Shown: positions 18,904 through 28,092 of the stretch, piece by piece | Numbering within the stretch: position 1 is the stretch's first letter | Layout: every line of letters starts with the position of its first letter | DNA from: JABCPE02 sp963518955 | Lineage (GTDB): Bacteria; Bacteroidota; Bacteroidia; Flavobacteriales; Weeksellaceae | DNA: 64,000 bases | Direction: 5' to 3' | Assembly: GCA_963518955.1 (NCBI GenBank) | Contig: CAUQKI010000009.1 | Location: 5,773 to 69,772 of the forward strand | The notes under the pieces: model-generated | Told to the model about the DNA's origin: nothing | The model's database searches: none | What the model saw: the letters and a program-made list of their open reading frames with translations, nothing else | Position numbers and translations under genes: made by a program

Positions 18904-20286
18904 ATGAATTTCAGAATAGAAAAAGACACTATGGGAGAAGTGCAAGTCCCAGCCGAAAAATACTGGGGAGCACAGACTGAGCGTTCTAGAAACAATTTTA
19001 AAATCGGTGAGGAAGGCTCCATGCCTAGCGAAATCATAGAAGCATTTGCATACTTAAAAAAAGCCGCTGCCTATGCCAACTGCGATTTGGGCGTACTTCC
19101 TTTGGAAAAGCGAGATTTAATAGCCCAAGTCTGTGACGAAATTCTATCTGGAAAACTTTCCGACCAGTTTCCTTTGGTTATATGGCAAACCGGCTCTGGA
19201 ACTCAGTCAAATATGAATATAAATGAAGTAATCTCCAACAGAGCACATGTCTTAAACGGTGGAACTTTGGGCGAAAAATCTTCTATTCATCCAAATGATG
19301 ATGTGAACAAATCCCAGTCTTCCAACGATACTTTCCCCACTGCTATGCACATCGCAGCATACAAAAAATTAGTAGAAAAAACCTTTCCCGCGGTGGAACG
19401 ACTAAGAGATTCTTTAGCTAAAAAATCTGAAGATTTCAAAGACATCATCAAAGTAGGAAGAACCCACCTAATGGATGCCACTCCCCTAACCCTAGGGCAG
19501 GAATTTTCTGGGTATGCAGCACAGCTGGATTACGGACTAAAAGCCTTATCAAACACACTGGAACACCTTCGAGAGCTGGCTCTGGGAGGAACCGCCGTGG
19601 GAACAGGTCTCAACGCTCCAAAAAACTACGACACAAAAGTCGCAAAATACATCTCCGAATTTACTGAACTTCCATTCATCACGGCTCCGAATAAATTTGA
19701 GGCACTTGCTGCTCATGATGCCATCGTAGAAAGCCACGGCGCACTGAAACAAATCGCGGTTTCATTATTCAAAATAGCCCAAGATATCAGAATGATGGCT
19801 TCTGGCCCTAGAAGTGGGATTGGAGAAATTTTCATCCCAGAAAACGAACCAGGCTCTTCCATCATGCCAGGGAAAGTGAATCCTACTCAGCCAGAGGCAG
19901 TTACTATGGTCTGCGCCCAAATTCTTGGAAATGACACTACTATCTCTTTTGCAGGAACGCAAGGGCATTTTGAGCTGAATGTTTTCAAACCTGTGATGGC
20001 TTACAATTTTCTACAATCGGCACAGCTTCTCGCGGATGCTTGTATCTCGTTCGATGAACACTGCGTATCAGGAATTCTTCCTAATGAATTAAAAATCAAA
20101 AGTTTATTAGAAAATTCACTAATGCTTGTCACAGCGCTAAATCCTCACATCGGCTACGAAAATGCCGCAAAAATTGCTAAATCCGCTTATAACAACAGAA
20201 CAAGCCTAAGAGAAGAGGCTATAAATTCGGGAATGCTCACTGGCGAAGAGTTTGACAGCTGGGTCAATCCTAAAGATATGATTTAA
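18904..20286 (+). CDS. fumC: Fumarate hydratase, class II
   Basis: The 460-residue protein starts MNFRIEKDTMGEVQVPAEKY WGAQTERS and carries the superfamily signature GSSIMPGKVNPTQPE near residue 317. It also has TGSGTQSNMNINEVISNRA near 98 and the substrate-binding GRTHLMDATPLTLGQE near 185. It reversibly hydrates fumarate to malate in the TCA cycle. The iron-independent homotetramer length is normal. It has its own promoter and a strong terminator, so it appears monocistronic. Confidence 0.96.
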   Translation: MNFRIEKDTMGEVQVPAEKYWGAQTERSRNNFKIGEEGSMPSEIIEAFAYLKKAAAYANCDLGVLPLEKRDLIAQVCDEILSGKLSDQFPLVIWQTGSGTQSNMNINEVISNRAHVLNGGTLGEKSSIHPNDDVNKSQSSNDTFPTAMHIAAYKKLVEKTFPAVERLRDSLAKKSEDFKDIIKVGRTHLMDATPLTLGQEFSGYAAQLDYGLKALSNTLEHLRELALGGTAVGTGLNAPKNYDTKVAKYISEFTELPFITAPNKFEALAAHDAIVESHGALKQIAVSLFKIAQDIRMMASGPRSGIGEIFIPENEPGSSIMPGKVNPTQPEAVTMVCAQILGNDTTISFAGTQGHFELNVFKPVMAYNFLQSAQLLADACISFDEHCVSGILPNELKIKSLLENSLMLVTALNPHIGYENAAKIAKSAYNNRTSLREEAINSGMLTGEEFDSWVNPKDMI

Positions 20287-20306
20287 GTTTTTTAATTAAA
20301 CTATAA

Positions 20307-20344
20307 AAAATCCATAAAACCAATTAGTTTTATGGATTTTGTTT
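20307..20344. terminator. Bidirectional terminator between fumC and tolC-like gene
   Basis: A 14-bp perfect stem (AAAATCCATAAAAC / GTTTTATGGATTTT) with loop CAATTA is followed by a T-rich run. Confidence 0.88.
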
Positions 20345-20364
20345 TAAATATTTTTCTCCAAAAT

Positions 20365-21696
20365 CTATTCTGCAAGTCCGACCAAAGTGCCTTTTGCATA
20401 AAACTCCAACAGCTTGACTTGGTATAAATAATTGTATTTCGCCTGCGCTGCCGAGCCTTGGGCATTTACATAATTGTTTCTCGCTGTATTTAGGTCGTAG
20501 ATAGATGATTTCCCTGCCTGATAACTCTTTTCCATGAAATCCAATGCCAGTTTTGAGCTTTTTTCCGCTTCCACAGCAGATTTATAAACCTCAAAATTAT
20601 TTTCTGCTGTATATTCCGCTTTTTGGATATTTTGTAGAAGCTCTTGTTTTTGCTGCTGCAGGTTATTTTTAGCTATATCTTCGTTTATTTTAGCCTGTTC
20701 TACTTGTATTTTTGTAATTCCTTTGTTAAAAATAGGAATGTTCGCAGTAAGCCCTATCTGCTGACCAAAATTATCCTTATACTGCTGACCGAAATTTCTA
20801 CCACCATCATTATTAAACGAATTGAAATAAAATGTCCCAACGCCCGCGCTGGCCGTAATGGACGGAAGGAAACCCGTATTTGCTATTTTTGTCTGCATTT
20901 CAGAGGCTTTTATCCTCGCTTCTGCTCCCTTTATCTGCGGGTGCCAGCTGTAAGCCTTTTCTAAAACTTCACTTACCGAAAAATCAGTTTTTTCTACATG
21001 TTCTGCCACATCCCAGCCTGCTACATCAAAGTCCTTGTAATCCTCCAGCTGAAGCAGTAAAGCCAGTGAAAAGAGCGCATTTTTGGTGTTTACTTCTGCT
21101 GATTTCATATTCTGGTATTCCCTTGCCATAGAGGCGTTTGCTTCCGCTAAAACCGTTTTGGAAGTTTTACCTACTTTGGTGGTTATTTCGGCTTTTTCAT
21201 AGACTTTCTGTGCATTTTCATAGGCAGATTTATTGATATTTTCCACTTCTCTATTCAGCAAAATATTCAAATACTGTTGGGCTATCTGAAGGGAGATATC
21301 GCTTTTTATCCTTTCCAAATCATAGGCGCTGGCTTCCACCTCGTACTGAGATTTTTGAATTTGTTTTTCCAGTCGGTTTCCGTTGTAGAGGGTCACACTT
21401 GCGCCGATGTTCACAGAATTATTAAAATTATCATTCCTGCGGTGGTTCCCGAAAACATCTTGATTTTGCCCAAAATTAGCCGTATTGCTCACCGTTGCAG
21501 AAACGCTCGGAATACGCTCTTTTTTAGCTGTTTTTAGATTATTTTCCTGATTGGTTTTTTCCAGTCTGCTCTGTTTGATGTGCAGATTATGTTCAAAAGC
21601 GTAATGTATACACTCCTGCAATGTCCACTTTTTCTGAGCATTAGCCACAGAAAAAGAAAAGAAAAAAACAAGGAAAATAATTTTATAAAGTTTCAT
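20365..21696 (-). CDS. TolC family outer-membrane efflux protein
   Basis: The 443-residue protein has a signal peptide (MKLYKIIFLVFFFSFSVANAQ) followed by two tandem coiled-coil/beta repeats typical of TolC, beginning KKWTLQECIHYAFEHNL and ending in a long alpha-hairpin with GKSSIYDLNTARNNYVNAQ. It forms the trimeric outer-membrane channel of a tripartite pump. The gene lies 4 nt after a 98-residue membrane protein gene and divergent from the ABC transporter and adaptor genes at 22436-26874, so it very probably serves that exporter. Confidence 0.9.
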   Translation of the reverse strand: MKLYKIIFLVFFFSFSVANAQKKWTLQECIHYAFEHNLHIKQSRLEKTNQENNLKTAKKERIPSVSATVSNTANFGQNQDVFGNHRRNDNFNNSVNIGASVTLYNGNRLEKQIQKSQYEVEASAYDLERIKSDISLQIAQQYLNILLNREVENINKSAYENAQKVYEKAEITTKVGKTSKTVLAEANASMAREYQNMKSAEVNTKNALFSLALLLQLEDYKDFDVAGWDVAEHVEKTDFSVSEVLEKAYSWHPQIKGAEARIKASEMQTKIANTGFLPSITASAGVGTFYFNSFNNDGGRNFGQQYKDNFGQQIGLTANIPIFNKGITKIQVEQAKINEDIAKNNLQQQKQELLQNIQKAEYTAENNFEVYKSAVEAEKSSKLALDFMEKSYQAGKSSIYDLNTARNNYVNAQGSAAQAKYNYLYQVKLLEFYAKGTLVGLAE

Positions 21697-21700
21697 ATTT

Positions 21701-21997
21701 TTATTTTATACTACTCATTATCACATCATTATAATGAACCAATTCTGGAATAGCAGCACAGTTCATATTGATGATTTGAACATTATTTTTATCAAGTGTA
21801 GCGAACAAATCATTCTGCTTATTCATAGGAACGAATCCGAAATGATAATATTTCTTTTTATTGTTTTTTATATCATTTTGGGCTTGTTTTTCAAATTCTA
21901 TGTATTTATCATTATTTTTATTAGATTGATAATAGGAATAACCTATAAATGAAACAGCTACAATGATTACAGTTAATACAATATATTTTATTTTCAT
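21701..21997 (-). CDS. Small membrane-anchored hypothetical protein
   Basis: The 98-residue protein has one N-terminal hydrophobic helix (IVLTVIIVAVSFIGYSYY) and a Lys/Asn-rich exported tail with a single Cys. I do not recognise a family. Its ATG overlaps the stop of the preceding membrane gene (ATGA), and tolC starts 4 nt after its stop. It is therefore the middle gene of a tight three-gene operon and may be an accessory of the efflux pump. Confidence 0.6.
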   Translation of the reverse strand: MKIKYIVLTVIIVAVSFIGYSYYQSNKNNDKYIEFEKQAQNDIKNNKKKYYHFGFVPMNKQNDLFATLDKNNVQIINMNCAAIPELVHYNDVIMSSIK

Positions 21998-22293
21998 AAT
22001 ATGATTTTTATAAAGTTTGCTATTATTATTTCGGGCTGATTTTTCTGCTTGAGTGCACTAGTCATCAAAGAGTCCCATAACATCCAAAGGGCAAAAAGTC
22101 CCAATAAGACGTGTAATATGATGAATAAAATCTTTTTATGCTTGTCTAATTTTTCTTCACTTGCTAGCCGTCCATAGATTTCCGCTATTTTGTATACCAC
22201 AAAAAGAAAAAAGAAAAATATTACCATTATACACACCGCCCTCAACGGTCCTTCAGGAAGATAAGAAATTAGTTTTTCAAATGTTTCTTGCAC
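21994..22293 (-). CDS. Small polytopic membrane hypothetical protein
   Basis: The 99-residue protein has two clear membrane segments (AVCIMVIFFFFLFVVYKIA and ILFIILHVLLGLFALWMLW). An in-frame stop lies just upstream, and the first usable start is GTG at 22293. It overlaps the next gene by 4 nt (ATGA). No family was recognised. It is the first gene of the operon that ends with the tolC-like gene and faces the palindromic promoter shared with the ABC exporter. Confidence 0.55.
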   Translation of the reverse strand: MQETFEKLISYLPEGPLRAVCIMVIFFFFLFVVYKIAEIYGRLASEEKLDKHKKILFIILHVLLGLFALWMLWDSLMTSALKQKNQPEIIIANFIKIIL

Positions 22294-22384
22294 TATTTTA
22301 TCTTTTTTCTTGTCTAATATCAGAATTTTTCTTGTAAAAAACTATTTTTTGTTTAAGATTTTTATTCTTTAATGAATATTTATC

Positions 22385-22403
22385 ACAAATTTAGTAAATT
22401 TGT
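22385..22403. promoter_or_regulatory. Palindromic bidirectional promoter of the efflux locus
   Basis: A 19-nt perfect palindrome (ACAAATTTA, G, TAAATTTGT) holds a TAnnTTTG -7 element on each strand: 22395-22402 for the ABC operon (33 nt before its ATG) and 22393-22386 for the membrane-protein/tolC operon. The two cannot easily be used at once, and the palindrome could also be an operator. The motif is seen directly; the promoter role is inferred. Confidence 0.6.
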
Positions 22404-22435
22404 CAAAAATGTTGCTGCTGTTTAAATAAATTCAT

Positions 22436-23125
22436 ATGGTTTTTATTAAAGATTTACAAAAATCCTACGATATCGGAAAATCCAAACTTCATGTTTTGAA
22501 GGGAATCAATCTGGATATTTCAGAAGGCGAGTTCGTTTCCATCATGGGTTCATCAGGTTCTGGAAAATCTACCCTGCTGAACATCATCGGGATTTTGGAT
22601 CAAAAAGACAGCGGAATCTACGAGCTGGACGGCATTCCCATAGAACATCTCAACGAAGCCAAAGCCGCAGAATACCGCTCTAGGTTTTTAGGATTTGTGT
22701 TTCAGTCGTTTAACCTCATCAGTTATAAAACCGCTTTGGAAAATGTAGCACTTCCGCTCTATTATCAAAATGTAAGCAGAAAAGAACGAAACCAAAGAGC
22801 CCTAGATTATCTAGAAAAAGTGGGTCTTGCAGACTGGGCAAACCGCCTGCCGAACGAGCTTTCGGGAGGACAGAAGCAAAGAGTAGCCATCGCCAGAGCC
22901 TTAATCACCGATCCGAGAATTATCCTCGCTGATGAGCCGACAGGGGCTTTGGACAGCAAAACCACCCACGACATTATGAAACTTCTGCAGGAAATCAACA
23001 ACCAAGGAAAAACCATCATCATCGTAACCCACGAGCCCGATGTAGCAGCGCAGACAAAGAGAAATGTCTTCCTAAAAGACGGCATCATAGAGAGCGATGA
23101 AGTCATAGAACAATTTGTTTTATAA
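22436..23125 (+). CDS. ABC transporter ATP-binding protein (MacB/LolD-like)
   Basis: The 229-residue ATPase has Walker A GSSGSGKST near residue 40, a Q-loop (VFQSFNLI), the signature LSGGQKQRVAIARAL near 140, Walker B IILADEPTGALD and the H-loop THEP. The sequence type is that of the MacB/FtsE/LolD group, which energises mechanotransmission rather than membrane passage. It is the first gene of a four-gene operon with two FtsX-type permeases and an adaptor. Confidence 0.93.
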   Translation: MVFIKDLQKSYDIGKSKLHVLKGINLDISEGEFVSIMGSSGSGKSTLLNIIGILDQKDSGIYELDGIPIEHLNEAKAAEYRSRFLGFVFQSFNLISYKTALENVALPLYYQNVSRKERNQRALDYLEKVGLADWANRLPNELSGGQKQRVAIARALITDPRIILADEPTGALDSKTTHDIMKLLQEINNQGKTIIIVTHEPDVAAQTKRNVFLKDGIIESDEVIEQFVL

Positions 23126-23156
23126 ATATATTTTTTAAATAAAAACCAACCAAAAA

Positions 23157-24380
23157 ATGTTTGATTTAGACCGCTGGCAGGAGATTTTCAGTTCTATTCG
23201 GAGCAATATGCTTCGGACAGTGCTTTCTGGCTTTACGGTGGCACTGGGACTTTACATTTTCATTGTTCTTTTTGGAATTGGGACTGGTCTAAAAAACGCC
23301 TTTAACGATGGTTTCAGAAGCGCACAAAACCTGATTTCTATTTCCTCTGGGCGGACTTCCCTTGCCTATGCTGGGCTTCAGGCGGACAGGCTCATTAGTT
23401 TTAATAATGATGATTTAGAGGCAATTACCACTGAAAACAAAAAAAACATAGAATATTCCTCACCGATATATTCCACCTTTTGGACAGTGAAATACGGCAA
23501 AGAAAGCGGCAGCTACGGCATAAACGGAGCTGGTGAAGAGGAAGTCTATATCAAAAACAGAACGGTTTTGGATGGGCGGTATCTTTCGCCTGCGGATATC
23601 AAAGAAAATAGAAATGTAGCGGTCATCGGTAAAATGGTGCAGCGTGACCTCATCAAAAACGGAAATCCCATCGGTAAAGAACTGGATATCAACGGGACTA
23701 TATTCAAAGTCATTGGTATTTTTTCTGATAACCAAGGTGACTGGGCAGAGCGAAGCATCAGTATTCCCATTACCACCATGCAGCAACTTAAAAAAAGTTC
23801 TGATACCATTTCTGAAATTTCTCTAACCTATAACATGGAACTCTCTCCTGATGAAGCGATACAATTCGGAGAAGAGCTAAAAAACCAACTTCAAGAGCGA
23901 AAAAAAGTTTCTCCAGAGGACGAACAGGCGATTTGGGTTTTTAATAATGCTGAAAACACCAAAAACGGAACCATGTTCCTGAGCGTAATCATCATCATTG
24001 TGGGTTTTATAGGAATTGGGACGCTTGTCGCAGGGATTATCGGCATTAGCAACATCATGGTTTACATCGTGAAAGAGCGAACACTAGAAATAGGAATACG
24101 AAAAGCCATAGGAGCAAGACCTATTAGCATCGTGATTCTTATCTTACAGGAAAGTATTGTAATTACGGTTTTATCGGGGATTATTGGAGTTATTTTAGGA
24201 GTTCTTTCGCTGAGGCTGATTGGCAACAATTTACGAGAGTATTTCATTTTAGACCCAAATGTAGGCTGGGGAGCGATATTTTCAGCATTTGTTTGTTTAG
24301 TTATATCAGGCGCGGTGGCTGGCTTTGTCCCAGCATACCGAGCTTCAAAAATCAAACCAATAGAAGCGCTGAGAGGCTGA
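23157..24380 (+). CDS. MacB-type ABC transporter permease (first)
   Basis: The 407-residue protein has one N-terminal membrane helix (about 20-42), a periplasmic MacB core domain (about 50-265) and three C-terminal helices of the FtsX domain with GISNIMVYIVKERTLEIGIRK, the coupling segment. It ends ASKIKPIEALRG, the usual C-terminus. It pairs with the next permease, probably as a heterodimer, in export by a MacB-like pump. Gap to the ATPase gene is 31 nt. Confidence 0.92.
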   Translation: MFDLDRWQEIFSSIRSNMLRTVLSGFTVALGLYIFIVLFGIGTGLKNAFNDGFRSAQNLISISSGRTSLAYAGLQADRLISFNNDDLEAITTENKKNIEYSSPIYSTFWTVKYGKESGSYGINGAGEEEVYIKNRTVLDGRYLSPADIKENRNVAVIGKMVQRDLIKNGNPIGKELDINGTIFKVIGIFSDNQGDWAERSISIPITTMQQLKKSSDTISEISLTYNMELSPDEAIQFGEELKNQLQERKKVSPEDEQAIWVFNNAENTKNGTMFLSVIIIIVGFIGIGTLVAGIIGISNIMVYIVKERTLEIGIRKAIGARPISIVILILQESIVITVLSGIIGVILGVLSLRLIGNNLREYFILDPNVGWGAIFSAFVCLVISGAVAGFVPAYRASKIKPIEALRG

Positions 24381-24406
24381 TGTTAATTCATTAAAAAAGA
24401 AGCAAA

Positions 24407-25669
24407 ATGAATATTATTTTCAAAAAAGATACTTGGCAGGAAATTTATTATTCACTGAGGAATAATAAACTTCGGACTTTCCTTACTATGATTGGCGTAG
24501 GCTGGGGAATGTTCCTATATGTCACGCTTTTAGGGGCAGCCAAGGGAATGGAAAACGGCTTCAACAAGTTGTTTTCAGGTTTTGCTACAAATTCCATTTT
24601 CCTGTGGGGGCAGGAAACTTCCATTCCTTATGATGGCTTTCCAAAGGGCAGAACCATAGACCCGCACCTTTCGGATATAGAATATTTAAAAAAGAAAATC
24701 CCTGAAATAGACTACATCGCTCCACAAAACTCAAAAGGAAATTTCGGATCAGCAGGAGTGCTGATGACAAGAGGAGGGAAAAGCATCACTTACAGCCTCA
24801 ATGGCGACTACCCTATCGGAAATAAAATTTCTGAAAAAAAGCTGATATACGGAAGATACCTAAACGATTCCGATGTTTCCGAAAACAAAAATGTGGTGGT
24901 CATCGGTGAGCAGATTTACAAAACACTTTTCGAGGCGGGTGAAAATCCGATTGGAAAATCCATCAACATAAAAGGCGTGTTTTTCAATGTAATAGGAGTT
25001 TTCAGAATGAAAAGAAGGGTAGGAATAGAGAGCGACCAGACGGCCATAATTCCGCTTTCTACTTTTACTCAGTTGTTTAACGAAGGCGACAAAGTCGGCG
25101 TTTTATCCATTGTTTCTAAACCCAATGCAGATGTGAGCATCGTGGAAGAAAAAGTAAAATCCGAACTAAAAACCAAATACAGAGTTTCGCCCGAAGACAC
25201 CAATGCTTTTGGAGCTTTTAACCTTGGAAAAGAATTTAAGAAACTCACAGGTTTCCTTGACGGCATGCAGCTTTTGACGATCATCGTGGGGACGCTTACC
25301 ATCATCGCTGGGGTCATTGCAATATCCAACATCCTGCTCATCACCGTGAAAGAAAGAACCAAAGAAATAGGAATCCGCCGAGCTTTGGGAGCAAAACCCT
25401 CCGAAGTGAGAAACCAAATTTTGCTGGAAAGTGTGGTCATTACTTTATCCTCTGGTTTGGCTGGATTTATACTGGGAATGCTGGTTCTAATGCTTTTAAG
25501 CCTTGCCACTCAAAACCAAGATGAAATTCCGTTTTACAATCCTACTGTTAATTATGGAAATGTATTCGGAGCAATGGCGATAATGGTTTTTCTCGGACTG
25601 ATAATAGGTATGATTCCCGCACAAAGAGCCATAAGTATCCGCCCGATAGATGCATTAAGAAGTGAATAA
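24407..25669 (+). CDS. MacB-type ABC transporter permease (second)
   Basis: The 420-residue protein has the same architecture as the preceding one: an N-terminal helix, a MacB periplasmic domain, and an FtsX domain with AISNILLITVKERTKEIGIRRALG and an ending ISIRPIDALRSE. The two permeases are clearly paralogous and arose by duplication. It lies 26 nt after the first and 29 nt before the adaptor start. Confidence 0.92.
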   Translation: MNIIFKKDTWQEIYYSLRNNKLRTFLTMIGVGWGMFLYVTLLGAAKGMENGFNKLFSGFATNSIFLWGQETSIPYDGFPKGRTIDPHLSDIEYLKKKIPEIDYIAPQNSKGNFGSAGVLMTRGGKSITYSLNGDYPIGNKISEKKLIYGRYLNDSDVSENKNVVVIGEQIYKTLFEAGENPIGKSINIKGVFFNVIGVFRMKRRVGIESDQTAIIPLSTFTQLFNEGDKVGVLSIVSKPNADVSIVEEKVKSELKTKYRVSPEDTNAFGAFNLGKEFKKLTGFLDGMQLLTIIVGTLTIIAGVIAISNILLITVKERTKEIGIRRALGAKPSEVRNQILLESVVITLSSGLAGFILGMLVLMLLSLATQNQDEIPFYNPTVNYGNVFGAMAIMVFLGLIIGMIPAQRAISIRPIDALRSE

Positions 25670-25698
25670 TAAAGTTGAATTTTAAATATAAAAAAATA

Positions 25699-26874
25699 AT
25701 GAAAAAGGTAATTTATGCCATTCTTGGATTAGTTGCTGTTGCTGTATTGGCATCAACTGTAATGTATTTGATAAAATCCAATTCCTCCGAAAGCAAGGAA
25801 TTTCTCACAAGAAAGCCCACTGTGCAGGACATGGAGGACAAAGTGATGGCTACAGGAAAAATAGTTCCTAAAGAAGAAATAGAAATAAAACCCAATATTT
25901 CTGGGATTGTTGACCAAATTCTCGTGAAAGAAGGTGACAAAGTAACAGCAGGACAGCTCATCGCCACGCTGAGAATCGTTCCCAGTGTAGCCGATGTGAA
26001 CAATGCCCAGCAACAGGTAAGCAATGCCCAACTCCAAATAAACAATGCAAAAACCAATCTTGCCAATCAAAAACAGCAGTTTGCGATGCAGGAAAGCCTT
26101 TACAAACAAGGCGTTATCTCCAAACAAGAATTTCTAACCTCCCAGCAGCAGCTCTATAGCGCTGAACAAAATGTGAAAAATGCCCAACAGCAATTTTCCA
26201 CTGCACAAAAAAACTTACAGATTGCTAGAACTGGCGCTACTCCTGAACTGCAAAGCATGGCTACAACTCAAATTCGTTCCAAAGCAAGTGGCACCGTCCT
26301 AGAAGTTCCTGTAAAAATAGGAAACCAAGTGATAGAGGCCAATTCCTTCAATGCGGGAACTACCATTTGCTCCATCGCAGACCTAAATTCACTCATTTTT
26401 GAAGGAAAAATAGATGAAGCACAGGCTGGAAAAATAAAAGAAGGCATGAATATGAATGTAATAATAGGCGCCCTCCAGAATAAGGCTTTCTCTGGGAAAG
26501 TGACCCTCATCGCACCAAAAGGGACAGAAGAAAGCGGAACTATAAAATTCCCGATAAAAGGCGATGTGTTTAACCCTAATAATGAATACATTCGTGCAGG
26601 ATTCTCTGCAAATGGAGAAATTATCCTCAGTTCACAGAAAAACGCTCTTCTTCTGGATGAATCCCTTATCCAATACGAAAAAGTAAACGGAAAAGATGTT
26701 CCTTTTGTGGAAGTAAAACAGGCAAATGGTTCATTTAAAAAGGCTTTTGTAAAATTAGGAGCAAGCGATGGTATCAATGTGCAGGTGCTTTCTGGAATTG
26801 ACAAAAATTCTGAAATAAAAGTCTGGAACCCTTCCGACAAAGACAAAGAAGAACTGAAAGAAAAGAATAAATAA
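25699..26874 (+). CDS. Periplasmic adaptor (membrane fusion) protein, HlyD/MacA type
   Basis: From the ATG at 25699 the protein has 391 residues: an N-terminal membrane anchor (MKKVIYAILGLVAVAVLAST), a lipoyl half-motif (KPNISGIVDQILVKEGDKV), a Gln/Asn-rich coiled-coil hairpin at about 85-170, the second lipoyl half (IRSKASGTVLEVPVKIGNQV), a beta-barrel and a membrane-proximal domain. It links the permeases with the TolC-like channel. A TTG start at 25675 is possible but adds only a charged extension. The C-terminus is Lys/Glu-rich. Confidence 0.9.
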   Translation: MKKVIYAILGLVAVAVLASTVMYLIKSNSSESKEFLTRKPTVQDMEDKVMATGKIVPKEEIEIKPNISGIVDQILVKEGDKVTAGQLIATLRIVPSVADVNNAQQQVSNAQLQINNAKTNLANQKQQFAMQESLYKQGVISKQEFLTSQQQLYSAEQNVKNAQQQFSTAQKNLQIARTGATPELQSMATTQIRSKASGTVLEVPVKIGNQVIEANSFNAGTTICSIADLNSLIFEGKIDEAQAGKIKEGMNMNVIIGALQNKAFSGKVTLIAPKGTEESGTIKFPIKGDVFNPNNEYIRAGFSANGEIILSSQKNALLLDESLIQYEKVNGKDVPFVEVKQANGSFKKAFVKLGASDGINVQVLSGIDKNSEIKVWNPSDKDKEELKEKNK

Positions 26875-26916
26875 ACTTTCTTGGCGAAAAAAGTTTATAC
26901 TTTCAATTTTATTTGT

Positions 26917-26924
26917 TACATTTG
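26917..26924 (+). promoter_or_regulatory. -7 element of rpsP-rimM
   Basis: TACATTTG matches TAnnTTTG, 53 nt before the rpsP ATG. Confidence 0.55.
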
Positions 26925-26977
26925 CGGACTTAATAAAATATTAACAGGGACGAGTTCCCACTAAATCAATTTTAATT

Positions 26978-27532
26978 ATGTCAGTAAAAATTAGATTACA
27001 AAGACACGGAAAAAAAGGAAAACCTTTCTTTCACATTGTGGTAGCAGATTCTAGAGCAAGAAGAGATGGTAGATTCATCGCAAAACTTGGAACTTACAAT
27101 CCTATCACCAATCCAGCAACTATCGAACTAGATGTGGATGCTGCAGTAAAATGGTTGAACAATGGTGCTCAGCCTACGGACACTGCTAGAGCTATCCTTT
27201 CTTACAAAGGTGCTCTTTACAAAAAACACCTTCAAGGTGGTGTAGCTAAAGGAGCTTTCAGTGAAGCTGAAGCTGAAAAAAGATTTAACACTTGGTTAGC
27301 TGAAAAAGAAGCTAAAATCCAAGGTAAAAAAGATGGTTTAGCAAAATCTAAAGATGATGCTAAAAAAGCTGCTTTAGAAGCTGAAAACAAAGCTAATGAA
27401 GCAAGAATCAACGCTAAAAAACAAGCTGAAGAAGAAGCAAAAGCTGCTGCTGAGGCTGCTGAAGCACCAGTAGAAGAAGCTCCTGCTGTAGAGGCAGAAG
27501 GAGATGCACCTGCTGAAGAAACTGAAGCTTAA
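26978..27532 (+). CDS. rpsP: 30S ribosomal protein S16 with long C-terminal extension
   Basis: The first about 80 residues are canonical S16 (MSVKIRLQRHGKKGKPFFHIVVADSR, GTYNPITNP). The protein continues to 184 residues with an Ala/Glu/Lys-rich helical tail that becomes acidic (ending GDAPAEETEA). Extended S16 proteins are usual in Bacteroidetes, although E. coli S16 has only 82 residues. It binds 16S rRNA during 30S assembly. rimM starts 12 nt downstream, as in many genomes. The codons are those of a highly expressed gene (GCT, GAA, AAA). Confidence 0.95.
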   Translation: MSVKIRLQRHGKKGKPFFHIVVADSRARRDGRFIAKLGTYNPITNPATIELDVDAAVKWLNNGAQPTDTARAILSYKGALYKKHLQGGVAKGAFSEAEAEKRFNTWLAEKEAKIQGKKDGLAKSKDDAKKAALEAENKANEARINAKKQAEEEAKAAAEAAEAPVEEAPAVEAEGDAPAEETEA

Positions 27533-27544
27533 AAAAACTTACCG

Positions 27545-28069
27545 ATGCAGAAAGAAGATTGCTATTTCTTAGGCAAAATTACTCGTAAGCACGGTCTTTC
27601 GGGAAATCTGATTTTGAAATTAGATACAGACCAACCCGAAATTTATAAAAAATTGGAATCAATATTCGTTGAAATCAACGGACTATTGGTTCCGTTTTTT
27701 ATTGAGAAAATCATCTGGAGTAAACAAGATTCTCTCAACATTCTTTTCAAAAACTCCTCTGAAGCACTGGTAGAACAGCTTATTGGTAAGAATGTATTTC
27801 TTCCGCTTTCTACTCTTCCAAAATTGAGCGGAAATCAATTTTATTATCACGAAGTTTTAGATTTTGAAGTTTTAGAAAAAGATGGAAAAACCTGCGGAAA
27901 CATCGTTTCTGTAAATGACCAGACTGCTCAGCATTATTTCATTTTAGACTTGGCTCAGAAAGAAGTCATCATTCCTATCGTAAAAGAATGGATTTTAGAA
28001 GTAAATAGAGATGAAAAATTCATCAAAATGGAACTTCCAGAAGGGCTGATAGATGTTTTTCTTAACTAA
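27545..28069 (+). CDS. rimM: Ribosome maturation factor RimM
   Basis: The 174-residue protein has an N-terminal RimM domain (CYFLGKITRKHGLSGNLILKL) and a C-terminal PRC barrel (YHEVLDFEVLEKDGKTCGNI). RimM acts in late 30S maturation and binds S19 near the head. Its pairing with rpsP is the classical arrangement. A short hairpin that may end transcription lies just beyond the stop. Confidence 0.93.
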   Translation: MQKEDCYFLGKITRKHGLSGNLILKLDTDQPEIYKKLESIFVEINGLLVPFFIEKIIWSKQDSLNILFKNSSEALVEQLIGKNVFLPLSTLPKLSGNQFYYHEVLDFEVLEKDGKTCGNIVSVNDQTAQHYFILDLAQKEVIIPIVKEWILEVNRDEKFIKMELPEGLIDVFLN

Positions 28070-28073
28070 AAAA

Positions 28074-28092
28074 AGCTCCTTTTTAGGGAGCT
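28074..28092. terminator. Short hairpin between rimM and pdxH
   Basis: A stem AGCTCC / GGAGCT is preceded by A7 and lies at the junction of convergent genes, overlapping the pdxH 3' end. The stem is short, so the terminator function is tentative. Confidence 0.45.

Noticed and set aside
18837..19037. Longer N-terminus for the phosphodiesterase lipoprotein
   Set aside because: The extra 67 codons overlap fumC and its promoter and would bury the lipoprotein signal peptide; the start at 18836 keeps the signal at the N-terminus.
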